A DNA stretch of 64,000 bases, taken from contig NZ_PPED02000003.1 of NCBI RefSeq assembly GCF_002899825.2, positions 1 through 64,000 of the forward strand, written 5' to 3'. How positions within the stretch are numbered: position 1 is the stretch's first letter; each line of letters starts with the position of its first letter. This DNA is from Chryseobacterium phosphatilyticum (GTDB taxonomy: Bacteria > Bacteroidota > Bacteroidia > Flavobacteriales > Weeksellaceae). The position numbers and the translations under genes are program-made. This document shows positions 7,862 to 19,926 of this stretch, piece by piece. The notes beneath the pieces are model-generated. The model made no database searches. It was not told the origin of the DNA and saw only the letters and a program-made list of their open reading frames with translations.

Positions 7862-8971
7862 ATGTCATCAGCAAAAGATTTTTTAGAATTGATCCAGAAA
7901 TCCAGGAAAGGAAAATTCAAGATTTATATAGGGATGAGTGCAGGTGTAGGAAAGACATTTCGTATGCTTCAGGAAGCGCATTCTCTTTTACGAAACGGCA
8001 TTGATGTGAAAATTGGCTATATAGAAACTCATGGTAGAGAAGAAACAGTAGCTCTTGCAGAAGGCCTTCCTGAAATTGAACGGAAATCCGTTTTCTATAA
8101 AGGAAAAAACCTTGAAGAAATGGATCTTCAGGCCATTATTAATGAACATCCTGAGGTTGTTCTTGTAGATGAATTGGCCCACACGAATGTGGAGGGTTCT
8201 AAAAATAGAAAAAGATGGCAGGATGTTCTTGAGATTCTTGATAACGGAATTAACGTTATCAGTGCCATGAATATTCAGCATATTGAAAGTCTCAATGAAG
8301 AAGTTAAAAAAATAACAGGGGTAGAAGTCACTGAGAGGGTGCCAGATAAAATTCTGGCACTTGCTGATGAAGTGGTGAACATTGACCTTACGGCTGATGA
8401 ACTTTTAACCCGTTTAAAAGAGGGTAAAATCTATAAAAAGGAAAAAATTCAGACTGCACTCACTAATTTCTTTCAAAGCGGGCATATTCTCCAATTGAGA
8501 GAACTCGCCTTAAAAGAAGTGGCTACCCATGTTGAGAGAAAAGTGGAAACTGAAATCAAGACCGAGAATTTTAAGCCTATAAAATTTCTGGCCTGTATCA
8601 GCAGCAATGAAAAGATTGCCAAAACGATTATACGAAAGACAGCCAGGTTGGCAAGCTATTATAACAGCCCATGGACTGTCCTGTATATCCAGAGACCTTC
8701 TGAAAATCCGGAAAAAATCGCTTTGGATAAGCAGCGGTATCTGATTAATAATTTTAATTTAGCACAGGAATTAGGCGCAAAAGTGGTAAGGGTAAAGGAA
8801 AATAGTGTTCAGGAAGCAATTCTGGATTATGTGATCGCCCATAATATTACGACGGTTTGTATTGGCAAGCCCCACGCCAAATTCTGGCATCGTTTGTTCG
8901 GCTATAGCTGGATCTATACACTGATGAACAGATTGAATGAACGACAGGTAGATATTATTATTTTATCGTAA
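7862..8971 (+). CDS. kdpD: KdpD N-terminal half: K+-sensing domain plus USP domain, no kinase
   Basis: A 369-residue cytoplasmic protein equal to the N-terminal part of KdpD. The KdpD domain carries a Walker A-like loop GMSAGVGKT at 24-32, with the typical ETHGR and DELAHTN segments. It is followed by a universal-stress-protein-like domain (about 245-365, containing SSNEKIAKTIIRKTARLA). The four-helix membrane region and the kinase core of E. coli KdpD are missing. A kinase follows as a separate gene, so KdpD is split. The start at 7862 (MSSAKDF) is chosen over the GTG at 7829. Confidence 0.9.
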   Translation: MSSAKDFLELIQKSRKGKFKIYIGMSAGVGKTFRMLQEAHSLLRNGIDVKIGYIETHGREETVALAEGLPEIERKSVFYKGKNLEEMDLQAIINEHPEVVLVDELAHTNVEGSKNRKRWQDVLEILDNGINVISAMNIQHIESLNEEVKKITGVEVTERVPDKILALADEVVNIDLTADELLTRLKEGKIYKKEKIQTALTNFFQSGHILQLRELALKEVATHVERKVETEIKTENFKPIKFLACISSNEKIAKTIIRKTARLASYYNSPWTVLYIQRPSENPEKIALDKQRYLINNFNLAQELGAKVVRVKENSVQEAILDYVIAHNITTVCIGKPHAKFWHRLFGYSWIYTLMNRLNERQVDIIILS

Positions 8972-9062
8972 AAGTAATGAAATCGCAATGATTTGGAAAC
9001 ACAAACACCGATAAAGATGACGCGATTGCATATGTCTTTTAAAAAACAATAAGTATCTTCAT

Positions 9063-10778
9063 ATGAAACTTAAAACAAAACTCACCTTAGGCGTAGGCCT
9101 TTTATTTCTGCTGATTGTTCTGCTATCAGTGATAGGTTCTGTATACATTAATAAATTAAAATCAGATACTGAGAAAATCCTTACTGCCAATTACAATAGT
9201 CTGGAATTTTCCAAGAATATGCTTCTTGCACTGGATCATATCAGTACAGACAGTGCCATTGCCATTGCGGATTTTAAAAAAAATAACAGATTACAGGAAA
9301 AGAACCTTACAGAATTTGGGGAAAAAGAAGCTACACAGAATCTGAATCTGCATTTCAACAGCTATTTAAAAGAACCCACTCCTGTTAAAGAGAAGCTTAT
9401 AAGGGAAGATCTGGCAAAAATTATGTCTTTGAACATGAAAGGCATCGAACGGAAAAGTGATATTGCCATTATTACGGCTGGTAATGCTACTTTCTGGATT
9501 GTAAGTATCGGAACGGTTTGTTTTCTTATTGCTTTTATTTTATTGTTTAATTTACCACAAACAATTGCTGAACCGATTGATCAGCTGACTTTCAGTATCA
9601 GGCAGATTGCCAATAAAAATTATAATGAAAGGGTTCATTTTAAAGGGAGTGAAGAATTCAACAGCCTTGCTGAATCTTTTAATGTGATGGCTGAAAAGCT
9701 CCAGGAATATGAAAGCAGTAGCCTTTCTCAGCAATTAATGGAGAAAAAAAGAATTGAAACCCTGGTTAACAATATGCATGATGCCGTTATTGGCCTGGAT
9801 GAAAATCATTTTATTTATATGATTAATGATGAAGCACTGAAAGTGACCAATCTTCATAAAGAAGAAATTATCGGGAAAACAGCGCATGAAGTGGCCGTAA
9901 ATAATGACCTGATGCGTGAATTGTTGAAGAATATTGACCATCCTGTCAAGGATCCTATTAAAATTGTTCGGGATAATAAAGAAAATTATTTTGAACAGGA
10001 TATTATTCCAATAAACATTGTTAAAACCGGGGAAAAAGAAAAAAGATATATCGGAAAGGTGATTCTGCTCCGAAACATCACCCCCTTCAAAGAACTTGAT
10101 TTTGCCAAAACAAATTTTATAGCCACGATTTCTCATGAATTGAAGACTCCTATTTCAGCCATAAAAATGGGAGTTCAGCTGCTTGGAAATCAGAAATTTG
10201 GTGAGTTGAATGAGCAACAGCAGGAATTACTGAAAAGCATCAACGAAGATGGACAACGTCTCCTGGATATCACCGGAGAATTACTGAATCTTTCTCAGGT
10301 AGAGTCAGGAAATATTCGCTTAACTATGGGGAAATGTTCTCCAAAGGAAATCGTACAAACTGCCGTGAAAAATGTAGAAAAGCTTGCTGAGCAGAAAAAT
10401 ATATCCATCACTTCACAATTTCTTCTTGAAGAAACCGATTTTGTGATTGCTGATTTTGATAAAACAGTCTGGGTGATGAATAACTTCCTTACCAACGCAG
10501 TAAAACATTCCTATCAGGATGAAAACATACAGATATTGGTTGAAAAACTAGATACCTTCATTCAGTTTAGCATCACCGATAGCGGAAGCGGCATTGATGA
10601 GAAATACCATCGTCAGATTTTTGACCGCTATTTTCAGGTGCCGGGTGAACATCAGAACGGGACAGGCCTTGGATTGGCAATTTCCAAAAATTTTATTGAG
10701 AAACAAAGTGGTGAGATCGGAGTGAAAAGTTCCTTGAATAATGGGAGTACTTTCTATTTCAGACTGCCTGTTGGTTAA
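9063..10778 (+). CDS. Membrane sensor histidine kinase (HAMP-PAS), kdp-linked
   Basis: A 571-residue two-component kinase. It has a membrane helix at about 7-29, a sensor segment facing the periplasm and a second helix at about 140-163. A HAMP domain and a PAS domain (about 230-345) precede the dimerisation domain, with phospho-acceptor His358 in ISHELKTP. The ATP-binding domain has an N-box around NNFLTNAVKHS and a GTGLGLAISKNF lid. It lies 91 nt after the KdpD half. It probably joins that protein to sense K+ limitation and phosphorylates the sigma-54 regulator at 425-1747. The partnership is inferred from linkage. Confidence 0.88.
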   Translation: MKLKTKLTLGVGLLFLLIVLLSVIGSVYINKLKSDTEKILTANYNSLEFSKNMLLALDHISTDSAIAIADFKKNNRLQEKNLTEFGEKEATQNLNLHFNSYLKEPTPVKEKLIREDLAKIMSLNMKGIERKSDIAIITAGNATFWIVSIGTVCFLIAFILLFNLPQTIAEPIDQLTFSIRQIANKNYNERVHFKGSEEFNSLAESFNVMAEKLQEYESSSLSQQLMEKKRIETLVNNMHDAVIGLDENHFIYMINDEALKVTNLHKEEIIGKTAHEVAVNNDLMRELLKNIDHPVKDPIKIVRDNKENYFEQDIIPINIVKTGEKEKRYIGKVILLRNITPFKELDFAKTNFIATISHELKTPISAIKMGVQLLGNQKFGELNEQQQELLKSINEDGQRLLDITGELLNLSQVESGNIRLTMGKCSPKEIVQTAVKNVEKLAEQKNISITSQFLLEETDFVIADFDKTVWVMNNFLTNAVKHSYQDENIQILVEKLDTFIQFSITDSGSGIDEKYHRQIFDRYFQVPGEHQNGTGLGLAISKNFIEKQSGEIGVKSSLNNGSTFYFRLPVG

Positions 10779-10977
10779 TCCTTGATAATGTGAGGGTGAA
10801 AATAGTAAGAGATTATCTTATATTATAAGAGTTTTCGGATTTAGAACTAATCATATTATCTATTTGGGATGGGAGAAGAAATAGTAAATAAGAAAATTCT
10901 TTAAATCTATGCTCCTTAAAAACATAATCTATTAACTTATTGACGACTTTTCACTTTCTACCTATAATTGTAATATT

Positions 10978-11008
10978 GAGATTGCTTCGCTATGCTCGCA
11001 ATGACGAA
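10978..11008. repeat. Short ATTGCTTCGC...GCAATGACG repeat
   Basis: GAGATTGCTTCGCTATGCTCGCAATGACG contains an ATTGC/GCAAT stem. Near-identical dispersed repeats are common between bacterial genes, including Bacteroidetes (recalled, not searched). The rest of the gap 10779-11012 shows nothing recognisable. Confidence 0.4.
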
Positions 11009-11012
11009 ACAT

Positions 11013-11049
11013 AAAAAAGGGCTGCAAATTATTATTTGCAGCCTTTTTA
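11013..11049. terminator. Bidirectional terminator between the kdp locus and T9SS gene 1
   Basis: Stem GGGCTGCAAAT/ATTTGCAGCC with A-runs on the left and T-runs on the right. It can end transcription from both the kinase gene (+) and the convergent surface-protein gene (-). Confidence 0.88.
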
Positions 11050-11065
11050 TAAACATGGGGGCAGG

Positions 11066-13681
11066 TTAATCCTTAATAAACTTCTGTACCATTGTTTTAT
11101 CTTTCGTATACATTTTAATCATATAGTTTCCTTTAGAAAGCTCAGAAACATTCATATAGTTTCCTTTCACATGCATCGAGTTGATTATTCTTCCTGCTCC
11201 GTCATAGATCTCAGCTTTTATGACCTCATCTTTTGATTGAATATGCAGAATATCTTTTACCGGATTTGGATAGATAGCAAACGATGTCTTGTTTTTACCA
11301 ACTTCAGTTGTCGTTAAAAGACTTTCAACCGAGGTCGTAGCGGTATTGGTAATGATCGGATGGTTGTAATCAAAATAAATTTTGGCGGTATTACTGAAAC
11401 TGTCGCCAGGGGTTAATGTTGACTTTGTTTTGATTTTAAAAGAAACATATCCGTCGTTATGGGCATCATCAAAAGGAAGCTGAATATTTTCAAAAATAAA
11501 CTCAATCACATTTGGATCTGTAACCTTGGTGACAAAATTGTGACTTCCGTTTAAGGCAACAAGTGACGAAAGATCAAATTTCGTTGCATCGATTTCGTCT
11601 TTTACCACAATATTTCTTGCATTGGCAGTTCCCGTATTTTCAAATCGGATCAGATAATGAACATAATCACCCACTTGTGCCTGCGCAATAGAAGCTCCCT
11701 CAAGACAGGTTTTATCGTTTGGATCGAAAGAATTCACTACCGTTCTGTTAAGTGTAAAATTATTATCAGCCGGTGTTTCATCTGTTCCTCCGCTGATCTG
11801 TGCCGTATAATGCAGAATATCTCCTGAGTTAAGAGGTGGAGTTGCCGTTGGTGTATTTAATTTTATGGTTACCGTAATTTCTTTGGTTTCAAAAGGAAGA
11901 AGATTGGTAAGATTCCAGTTTAAAACTCCCGGAGATTGTGAGGTAGGAGCAACTGTTGCAGTTTGGTAATCAGAAATCATATCATTGTAATTGAATGCCA
12001 AAGTTCCGGTTTGTGCTGTATTTCCTTTATTTTTATATACTATTTTATATTGCGATTGAAAACCCGGTGTTGCTGCAGTTATTGGAAGAATAACCACCTC
12101 AAGGTCGTTAAAAGTTCCATTGGGTGTAATACAGAAGTTTTGTGCCAGTGGACTTGCCTGAGTGGGAAAATCAGCAGTAATGCTTGCTGGAGAAATAGTA
12201 AAATAAGCTGGATTTTCAACAACAGGAGTAATCACATGAGCACCTGCCTGTACAGCTAAAGAATAATTTCCTGAACTGTTGGCAATATAGCTTCCTGAAT
12301 TGGTACCGTTAGTAATGTTGAACTTTTGAAATGCCTTTGCAGGATCACTTGCATCGCAACCATTATTATTGACATCCACTTTTGTATTTCCCTGAATGGT
12401 ATAGCTGGTTCCTCCGGGTACAAAAGAGCAATAGCTGTTTACTTCCACATTATTTTGGCCATAAACAGCCAACATATTGGAAATCTTCTGGACTTTTTTG
12501 GGATCACAGCATACATAGGCTAAATTGGGTGTCATAGATATCGGACTTGCATAGAACTCCGTAGCAGGATTCCCGTTTTTAACGTTAACCGTAGTAATGG
12601 AATTCCCCGCCACATTGAGTGAGCTTAGTTTTGCATTTTGGCTTGCATCAATACTGGTAAGGAAATCTTCTCCAAGTGATAAAAATACGAGATTGATAGC
12701 AGGAGAAACATCTAAAGAAGTTATTTTATTATCTCCCAACGATAAGTTAAACATAGCAGTTAATCCTGCCAGGTTTAACGAAGCGATACTTGTTCCATGT
12801 AAAGTTAATCCCAGTAGATTGGGTTTATTATGAGCACTTAGAGAAGTTAGTAACGGAGAAGTTGAAATTGTTACGTATTTCAGATTACTATTATTTTGAA
12901 TATTAAGCGAGCTCAATAATGAATTTTTATCTATATCGAGGTCATTAAGCAATGGTGAACTGGAGAAATCTAATGAAGTTAGTTTTGTTTTCTGGATATT
13001 AACATATTCAAGCTGAGGTAGTGTAGTGAACGTAAGTGAGGTAAGATTGGGCTTAATAATATAAAGTTTCTTCAGATTGATGTTATTGGATAGATCTAAA
13101 CTTGTAAAATTCACATTACTGCTTTCTCCAAAATAAATATCTTCTAATGCTGTAAGATTTGAGAGATCTGCACTTTCTAAATGGGCGTTTGCTGAAACGG
13201 AAAGTTTTTTCAGAGGAATATTTTGTAAAAAACCAAGATTCGAGATAGTCCCACTATTATTAGAGAAAAAGAAAGTTCCCAACTGATTACAACCTTGTAT
13301 ATTCAATATATTGAGGGCATTGCTATAAGAATAGAGCTCCTTTAGCTGAGTCATATTGCTTAGATTGACTGTGTTAAGCATTGAATTACCCGTTAAGTTT
13401 AGATAGACAAGATTAGTAAAACTCTGGATTCCTGTCAGATCATTAATTTGGGTATTACTCAACGTTAACTTTGAAATATTGTGGGCCTCGCTTATCTGAA
13501 TTTCTCCGTCATTATTGGTATCTATTACAGTTGCATTCCCATTGAGGTCGTAAGAAAAAGGGTTGTTGCCCGTGTTTGCGGTAAGTAATTTTGCCTTGAA
13601 TTTAGGATCCGGGAAGTTAATAATCTGTGCACTAACAGATAATTGTGCCAGAATGAGCACAAAAAGGTAAATGTTTTTCAT
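11066..13681 (-). CDS. T9SS-secreted leucine-rich repeat surface protein 1
   Basis: An 871-residue secreted protein. It has a signal peptide (MKNIYLFVLILAQLSVSAQ), a calcium-loop-like segment DTNNDGEIQISEA near 54-66, and irregular leucine-rich repeats (about 70-400, e.g. LTSLDFSSSPLLNDLDID). A second acidic loop DVNNNGCDASDP follows, then a conserved surface domain with DPNDKTCLEG and VGDYVHYLIRFENTGTANA. The C-terminus is a type A T9SS sorting domain (IYPNPVKDIL through VQKFIKD) for export and surface anchoring. A TATATTTA box at 13706-13713 on the minus strand fits its promoter. Likely adhesin or surface protein; ligand unknown. Paralogous to the next gene. Confidence 0.88.
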   Translation of the reverse strand: MKNIYLFVLILAQLSVSAQIINFPDPKFKAKLLTANTGNNPFSYDLNGNATVIDTNNDGEIQISEAHNISKLTLSNTQINDLTGIQSFTNLVYLNLTGNSMLNTVNLSNMTQLKELYSYSNALNILNIQGCNQLGTFFFSNNSGTISNLGFLQNIPLKKLSVSANAHLESADLSNLTALEDIYFGESSNVNFTSLDLSNNINLKKLYIIKPNLTSLTFTTLPQLEYVNIQKTKLTSLDFSSSPLLNDLDIDKNSLLSSLNIQNNSNLKYVTISTSPLLTSLSAHNKPNLLGLTLHGTSIASLNLAGLTAMFNLSLGDNKITSLDVSPAINLVFLSLGEDFLTSIDASQNAKLSSLNVAGNSITTVNVKNGNPATEFYASPISMTPNLAYVCCDPKKVQKISNMLAVYGQNNVEVNSYCSFVPGGTSYTIQGNTKVDVNNNGCDASDPAKAFQKFNITNGTNSGSYIANSSGNYSLAVQAGAHVITPVVENPAYFTISPASITADFPTQASPLAQNFCITPNGTFNDLEVVILPITAATPGFQSQYKIVYKNKGNTAQTGTLAFNYNDMISDYQTATVAPTSQSPGVLNWNLTNLLPFETKEITVTIKLNTPTATPPLNSGDILHYTAQISGGTDETPADNNFTLNRTVVNSFDPNDKTCLEGASIAQAQVGDYVHYLIRFENTGTANARNIVVKDEIDATKFDLSSLVALNGSHNFVTKVTDPNVIEFIFENIQLPFDDAHNDGYVSFKIKTKSTLTPGDSFSNTAKIYFDYNHPIITNTATTSVESLLTTTEVGKNKTSFAIYPNPVKDILHIQSKDEVIKAEIYDGAGRIINSMHVKGNYMNVSELSKGNYMIKMYTKDKTMVQKFIKD

Positions 13682-13862
13682 GGTTTAGTGATGTTTTAGT
13701 TAATGTAAATATATAAATAATTTTCTTATTTTGTTTTTAATAATTTAAAATTATTCATTTTTATTTGTTTTTAAATTAATAATATGGTATAATTATTGGG
13801 TAATTACTGTTTTTGTTTGCGATGGAGTACTAGTCAATATAACTATCATCGGAAATCAGGAA

Positions 13863-13890
13863 TACAAAAAAGCCGTGAAAACTCACGGCT
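13863..13890 (-). terminator. Terminator of T9SS gene 2
   Basis: AGCCGTGA/TCACGGCT stem (13871-13878 with 13883-13890). Read on the minus strand it is followed by TTTTTTGTATT, 25 nt beyond the stop of the gene ending at 13916. Confidence 0.88.
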
Positions 13891-13915
13891 CTGTTTGCTT
13901 TGATAGGAATACTAT

Positions 13916-16900
13916 TTATTGCTTGAAAAATTTCAAATTCGAAATACTATCCTTTGTAAATATTTTAATTATGTATTGTCCTTTCGGCAAATCGTTTACG
14001 TCCAGAGATTTATTCTTAACAACAACGGAGCTTAAGATTCTTCCGGAAACATCAAATATTTCGGTTTTGATGATTTCTTTGTCAGATCTGATGTATAATA
14101 GATCTTTTACAGGATTAGGATAAATGCTGATTTCTGTTTTATTATTTTTAATTTCAGAAATGCCTAATGTACTTTCAACTGTTGTGGTGTATGTATTTGT
14201 AATAATAGGTGCATTATAATCAAAGTAGATTTTCGCAGTATTGCTGAAACTATCACCGCCCGTTAAAGTAGATTTTGTTTTGATCTTAAATGAGACATAT
14301 CCATCATTATTCGCGTCATTAAAAGGTAACTGGATATTCTCAAAGATGAATTCAACAACATTCGGATTTGTTACTCTTGTTACAAAATTGTGACTACCGT
14401 TTAATGGGATTAAAGAAGAAATGTCAAATTTAGAAATATCAAATTCATCCTTTACAACGATATTTTTTGCATTGGCTGTTCCTGTATTTTCAAACCGGAT
14501 CAGATAATGAACATAGTCTCCAACCTGAGTTTGCGCGATGGAAGTCCCTTCAAGGCAGGTTTTATCATTAGGATCAAAAGAATTAACTACCGTTTGGTTG
14601 AGCGCAAAATTATTATCTGCAGGCGTTTCATCCGTTGCTCCGATGATTTGTGCCGCATAATGTAAAATATCACCACCGTTTAAAGGTGGAGTTTGTGTTG
14701 GCGTATTTAATTTAACAGTGACTGTAATTTCTTTGGTTTCAAACGGAAGAAGGTTCGTGAAATTCCAGTTTACAGCTCCGGTTGATTGTGAGGAAGGGGG
14801 GATTGTAGCACTCTTATAAAGCATTAGATTATTATTGAAATTAAATGCAATATTTCCGGATTGTGAAGCCGTTCCTTTGTTTTTGTAAACAATTTTATAC
14901 TGTGCATCAAATCCGGGAGCAGCATCCGTTACAGGAATGAGCATGAGTTCAAGATCATTATGAGTTCCATTAGCAGAAATACAGAAGTCTTGAGCTACAG
15001 GACTTGTTTGTGTGGGAAAATTAACGGTTAAGTTAGTTGGAGAGACATTGAAATAGGCCGGATTTTCAAGGATGGGTGTAATGGTATGAGTTCCAGTCAG
15101 TAAAGGAATAGAAAATAATCCATTTTGATTGGCTGTAAAAGTACTTAAAACTCCTCCTGTATTAATTCCAAATTTTAGGTTGGCGAATTTGGGGTCAGAT
15201 ACATCACAACCATTATTATTACTATCGAAATTTGCTTTTCCTTCTACTTTATAATTGCTTCCTGCCGGAGTTAATGTACAGTAAGATGTGAAAACAGTAT
15301 TGGCAAGATTAGGCTGTAAACTCTGTAGTTGAGTCCTTTCATTATCATCATCTACACAAATATTTTTAAAAGATCCCGTATCCATAACCAGCATATTGGG
15401 ATTTCCATTCTTTAAATTAATATAATCAAGAGTGGCGGGAGTATTATAAGTGCTTGATTTAAAATATAACTTTTCTAATTGTGGAGCTTCAGATAAATCA
15501 ATTTTTCTCAAATTATAACCATTATTACTTACATCTACCATTTTTAGGGCAGGTACATTTGAAAAAGTGATGTTATAAGCAGTACTTAGAAGGTTAGAAT
15601 TGGAGGTGAAGCTCTCCAAAGCAGGAAGATTAGCGATTGCAAGGTTAGTAAATTTGTTACCGCTTACATGTAAGGTGTTAAGCTGAGGAAGATCAGATAA
15701 TTGAAGAGTCTTTAAATTATTTTGAAGATGTAATGTTTTTAATTGAGGGAAATTATTAAAGCTAAGCGCATTCAGTGTGCCATACAGGTAAACCGCATGT
15801 TGTAAAGAAAGATTTTCCAATGTGGTATTGATATTCCCAAGGTCTAAGGTATTCAGATAGAAGAAATCCTTTAGCGTAATATTTTTAATGTGTGGAAGAT
15901 TATTAAAAGCCAAGTTTTTTAAGTAAGAATAACCAGATTGAGGATATTCTATGTTTACATCTTCAAGCAACGGAAGATTCTGAAATGTATAAGATTCTGC
16001 AAACAAAGTTCTTTTAATTGTGATCTTTTTTAAGCCAGGTAAATTGTTTAGCGTAAGTGGGAAAACATTGGCGTTATTCAATACAAGATTTTCAAGGGAT
16101 GGCAGATTTGAAAAATTATAGGCTGCTGGTACTTCACTGGTTGTCAGATCATGGATATCTCCGGTTATAAAGGTTTTTAAGTTGGGTAGATTATTAAAAC
16201 TAAGAGCACTTACTACAGGATGCATAAGTGTAATATTCTGCAAATTGGGAAAATCATTAAATGCTAAAAGATTAACCGGATTTGTTGGCAATTTATCTGT
16301 AGTGTCCAGTAAAAAATCCTGTAAATATGGAAGAGCTCCCATGGTGATGGATGAGTATTCTGTTCCATAAAGTTTGAGATCTTTTAATGTGTTTAATGAA
16401 TTGATATTGATTGTTTTAAGAAATCTGTCTTTAATGTAAATGTATTCTAGCTGTGGAAGTCCCGATATGTTGACAACAGAAGTAGCGGGATCACAACTAA
16501 CAGCATTGATCTGTAGTATTTTCAGTAGATTCAGATTGGCCAGATTGATCGAGCTGTAACTGATATCATCAATTTTTAATTTTTTCAATGAACCAATTGT
16601 GCTGAAATCAAAATCTAAGCATCCATCCATTGGGTGATAGGTACTTAAAGCTAAAGTGTCTAAAACAGGAAGATTATTAAAATGAACCTCAGTAGCTTCA
16701 GTATCTATTTTATAAGATAGGTTACCGACACTTGTTAAATTCTCAAAGTAATATTTTTTAGCCCGCACAGACGTGCGGTCTATAGTACTGCTGTTTGAAG
16801 TACCATTTTCATGGAATTCATCAACAAGCAAGTTTAAACCCGATGGAATGATAGCAGGATTGATATTTTTGACAGATATTTTACTGACTCCTGTCACACT

Positions 16901-17668
16901 TGCATAAGTTAGAGCAGGAAGATTGCTTAGGTTTAAACCATTAGCAGGCTTTATTCCATATCCCGATATGGTTTTAAGATTGGGAAAATTATCTATGGTA
17001 AAAGAGGTTGGAGTATAGTCGATACCATTAAAACTACTATAGAAGTAAAGTTCCTGTAACTGTGTGATAGGGCGAAGAACGAAGTCTGTTGTTGCAGTCT
17101 TATAGATCTTTAATGTGGTAATGGGATTACCGTCTGCATAAAAATCTGTCAGAGCGGGGTATTCTAAAGTCGTGAATCCTGCAATATGATTGTTTCTGAT
17201 ATCTACATAGGCTAAATTATCCGTATTACCGGGGAAATAAATAGCAGATAAATTGTTATTAGCCGTATTTACATAAACAGGATTAGAGATCGTAACTGAG
17301 GTAAGCTGATTGTTCTGACATTCTAGTCTCTGTAGGCTGGCTATACCGGCTAAATTCAATGCTGAACTTAAAGAATTTCCCTGGCATTTTAAAGTGATCA
17401 GATTCGTAAAAGATCCTATGTTGTTCAGATTGGAAATACTGCTGTTACTGATATCCAGGTAGCTGATTTGAGCAGCCTCACTTACGCTGATTTCATTATC
17501 CTGGTTGGCATCTGCAGCAAAAAAGTTACCTGCCAGGTTTTTTGCAATTTGATTTCCCGGACCTGAACTAAGTAATTTATTTTTGAAATTTTGATCAGTG
17601 AATGAGATGTTTTGTGCCTGAACAATAGAAAACAAAGTCATCACAATGACTAAGTAGAGTTTTTTCAT
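13916..17668 (-). CDS. T9SS-secreted leucine-rich repeat surface protein 2
   Basis: A 1250-residue paralog of the neighbour at 11066. It has the same plan: signal peptide (MKKLYLVIVMTLFSIVQAQ), an acidic loop DANQDNEISVSEA, leucine-rich repeats, a DSNNNGCDVSDP loop, the DPNDKTCLEG surface domain and a type A T9SS sorting domain starting at ISIYPNPVKDLL. The roughly 450 C-terminal residues are almost superimposable on protein 1, while the repeat region is about twice as long. Tandem duplication followed by repeat expansion is the simplest explanation. Its repeats follow a phrase such as LSFNNLPNLKTFI, so they are distinct from those of protein 1. Confidence 0.88.
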   Translation of the reverse strand: MKKLYLVIVMTLFSIVQAQNISFTDQNFKNKLLSSGPGNQIAKNLAGNFFAADANQDNEISVSEAAQISYLDISNSSISNLNNIGSFTNLITLKCQGNSLSSALNLAGIASLQRLECQNNQLTSVTISNPVYVNTANNNLSAIYFPGNTDNLAYVDIRNNHIAGFTTLEYPALTDFYADGNPITTLKIYKTATTDFVLRPITQLQELYFYSSFNGIDYTPTSFTIDNFPNLKTISGYGIKPANGLNLSNLPALTYASVTGVSKISVKNINPAIIPSGLNLLVDEFHENGTSNSSTIDRTSVRAKKYYFENLTSVGNLSYKIDTEATEVHFNNLPVLDTLALSTYHPMDGCLDFDFSTIGSLKKLKIDDISYSSINLANLNLLKILQINAVSCDPATSVVNISGLPQLEYIYIKDRFLKTININSLNTLKDLKLYGTEYSSITMGALPYLQDFLLDTTDKLPTNPVNLLAFNDFPNLQNITLMHPVVSALSFNNLPNLKTFITGDIHDLTTSEVPAAYNFSNLPSLENLVLNNANVFPLTLNNLPGLKKITIKRTLFAESYTFQNLPLLEDVNIEYPQSGYSYLKNLAFNNLPHIKNITLKDFFYLNTLDLGNINTTLENLSLQHAVYLYGTLNALSFNNFPQLKTLHLQNNLKTLQLSDLPQLNTLHVSGNKFTNLAIANLPALESFTSNSNLLSTAYNITFSNVPALKMVDVSNNGYNLRKIDLSEAPQLEKLYFKSSTYNTPATLDYINLKNGNPNMLVMDTGSFKNICVDDDNERTQLQSLQPNLANTVFTSYCTLTPAGSNYKVEGKANFDSNNNGCDVSDPKFANLKFGINTGGVLSTFTANQNGLFSIPLLTGTHTITPILENPAYFNVSPTNLTVNFPTQTSPVAQDFCISANGTHNDLELMLIPVTDAAPGFDAQYKIVYKNKGTASQSGNIAFNFNNNLMLYKSATIPPSSQSTGAVNWNFTNLLPFETKEITVTVKLNTPTQTPPLNGGDILHYAAQIIGATDETPADNNFALNQTVVNSFDPNDKTCLEGTSIAQTQVGDYVHYLIRFENTGTANAKNIVVKDEFDISKFDISSLIPLNGSHNFVTRVTNPNVVEFIFENIQLPFNDANNDGYVSFKIKTKSTLTGGDSFSNTAKIYFDYNAPIITNTYTTTVESTLGISEIKNNKTEISIYPNPVKDLLYIRSDKEIIKTEIFDVSGRILSSVVVKNKSLDVNDLPKGQYIIKIFTKDSISNLKFFKQ

Positions 17669-17705
17669 GGAATAGTTTATTTAATTTTTTTAGTTTTAAT
17701 AATGT

Positions 17706-17744
17706 GCAAAAATAAACCATTAAGACATTATCTTAATGGTTTAT
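17706..17744 (-). terminator. ligA terminator
   Basis: A perfect 14-bp stem, 17712-17725 (ATAAACCATTAAGA) with 17731-17744, and loop 17726-17730. On the minus strand it is followed by TTTTG. It stands 21 nt beyond the ligA stop. Confidence 0.88.
17707..17714 (-). promoter_or_regulatory. -7 box of T9SS gene 2 inside the ligA terminator
   Basis: On the minus strand TATTTTTG matches TAnnTTTG and lies 38 nt before the ATG at 17668. The same bases form the T-run of the ligA terminator hairpin, so terminator and promoter are merged. Confidence 0.6.
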
Positions 17745-17765
17745 GTAATAATTATTTAAAATATT

Positions 17766-19883
<2,118 letters not shown>

Positions 19884-19926
19884 TTACAAGACAATTGTAT
19901 TAAGTATAATATAGCATCTTTTCTCA

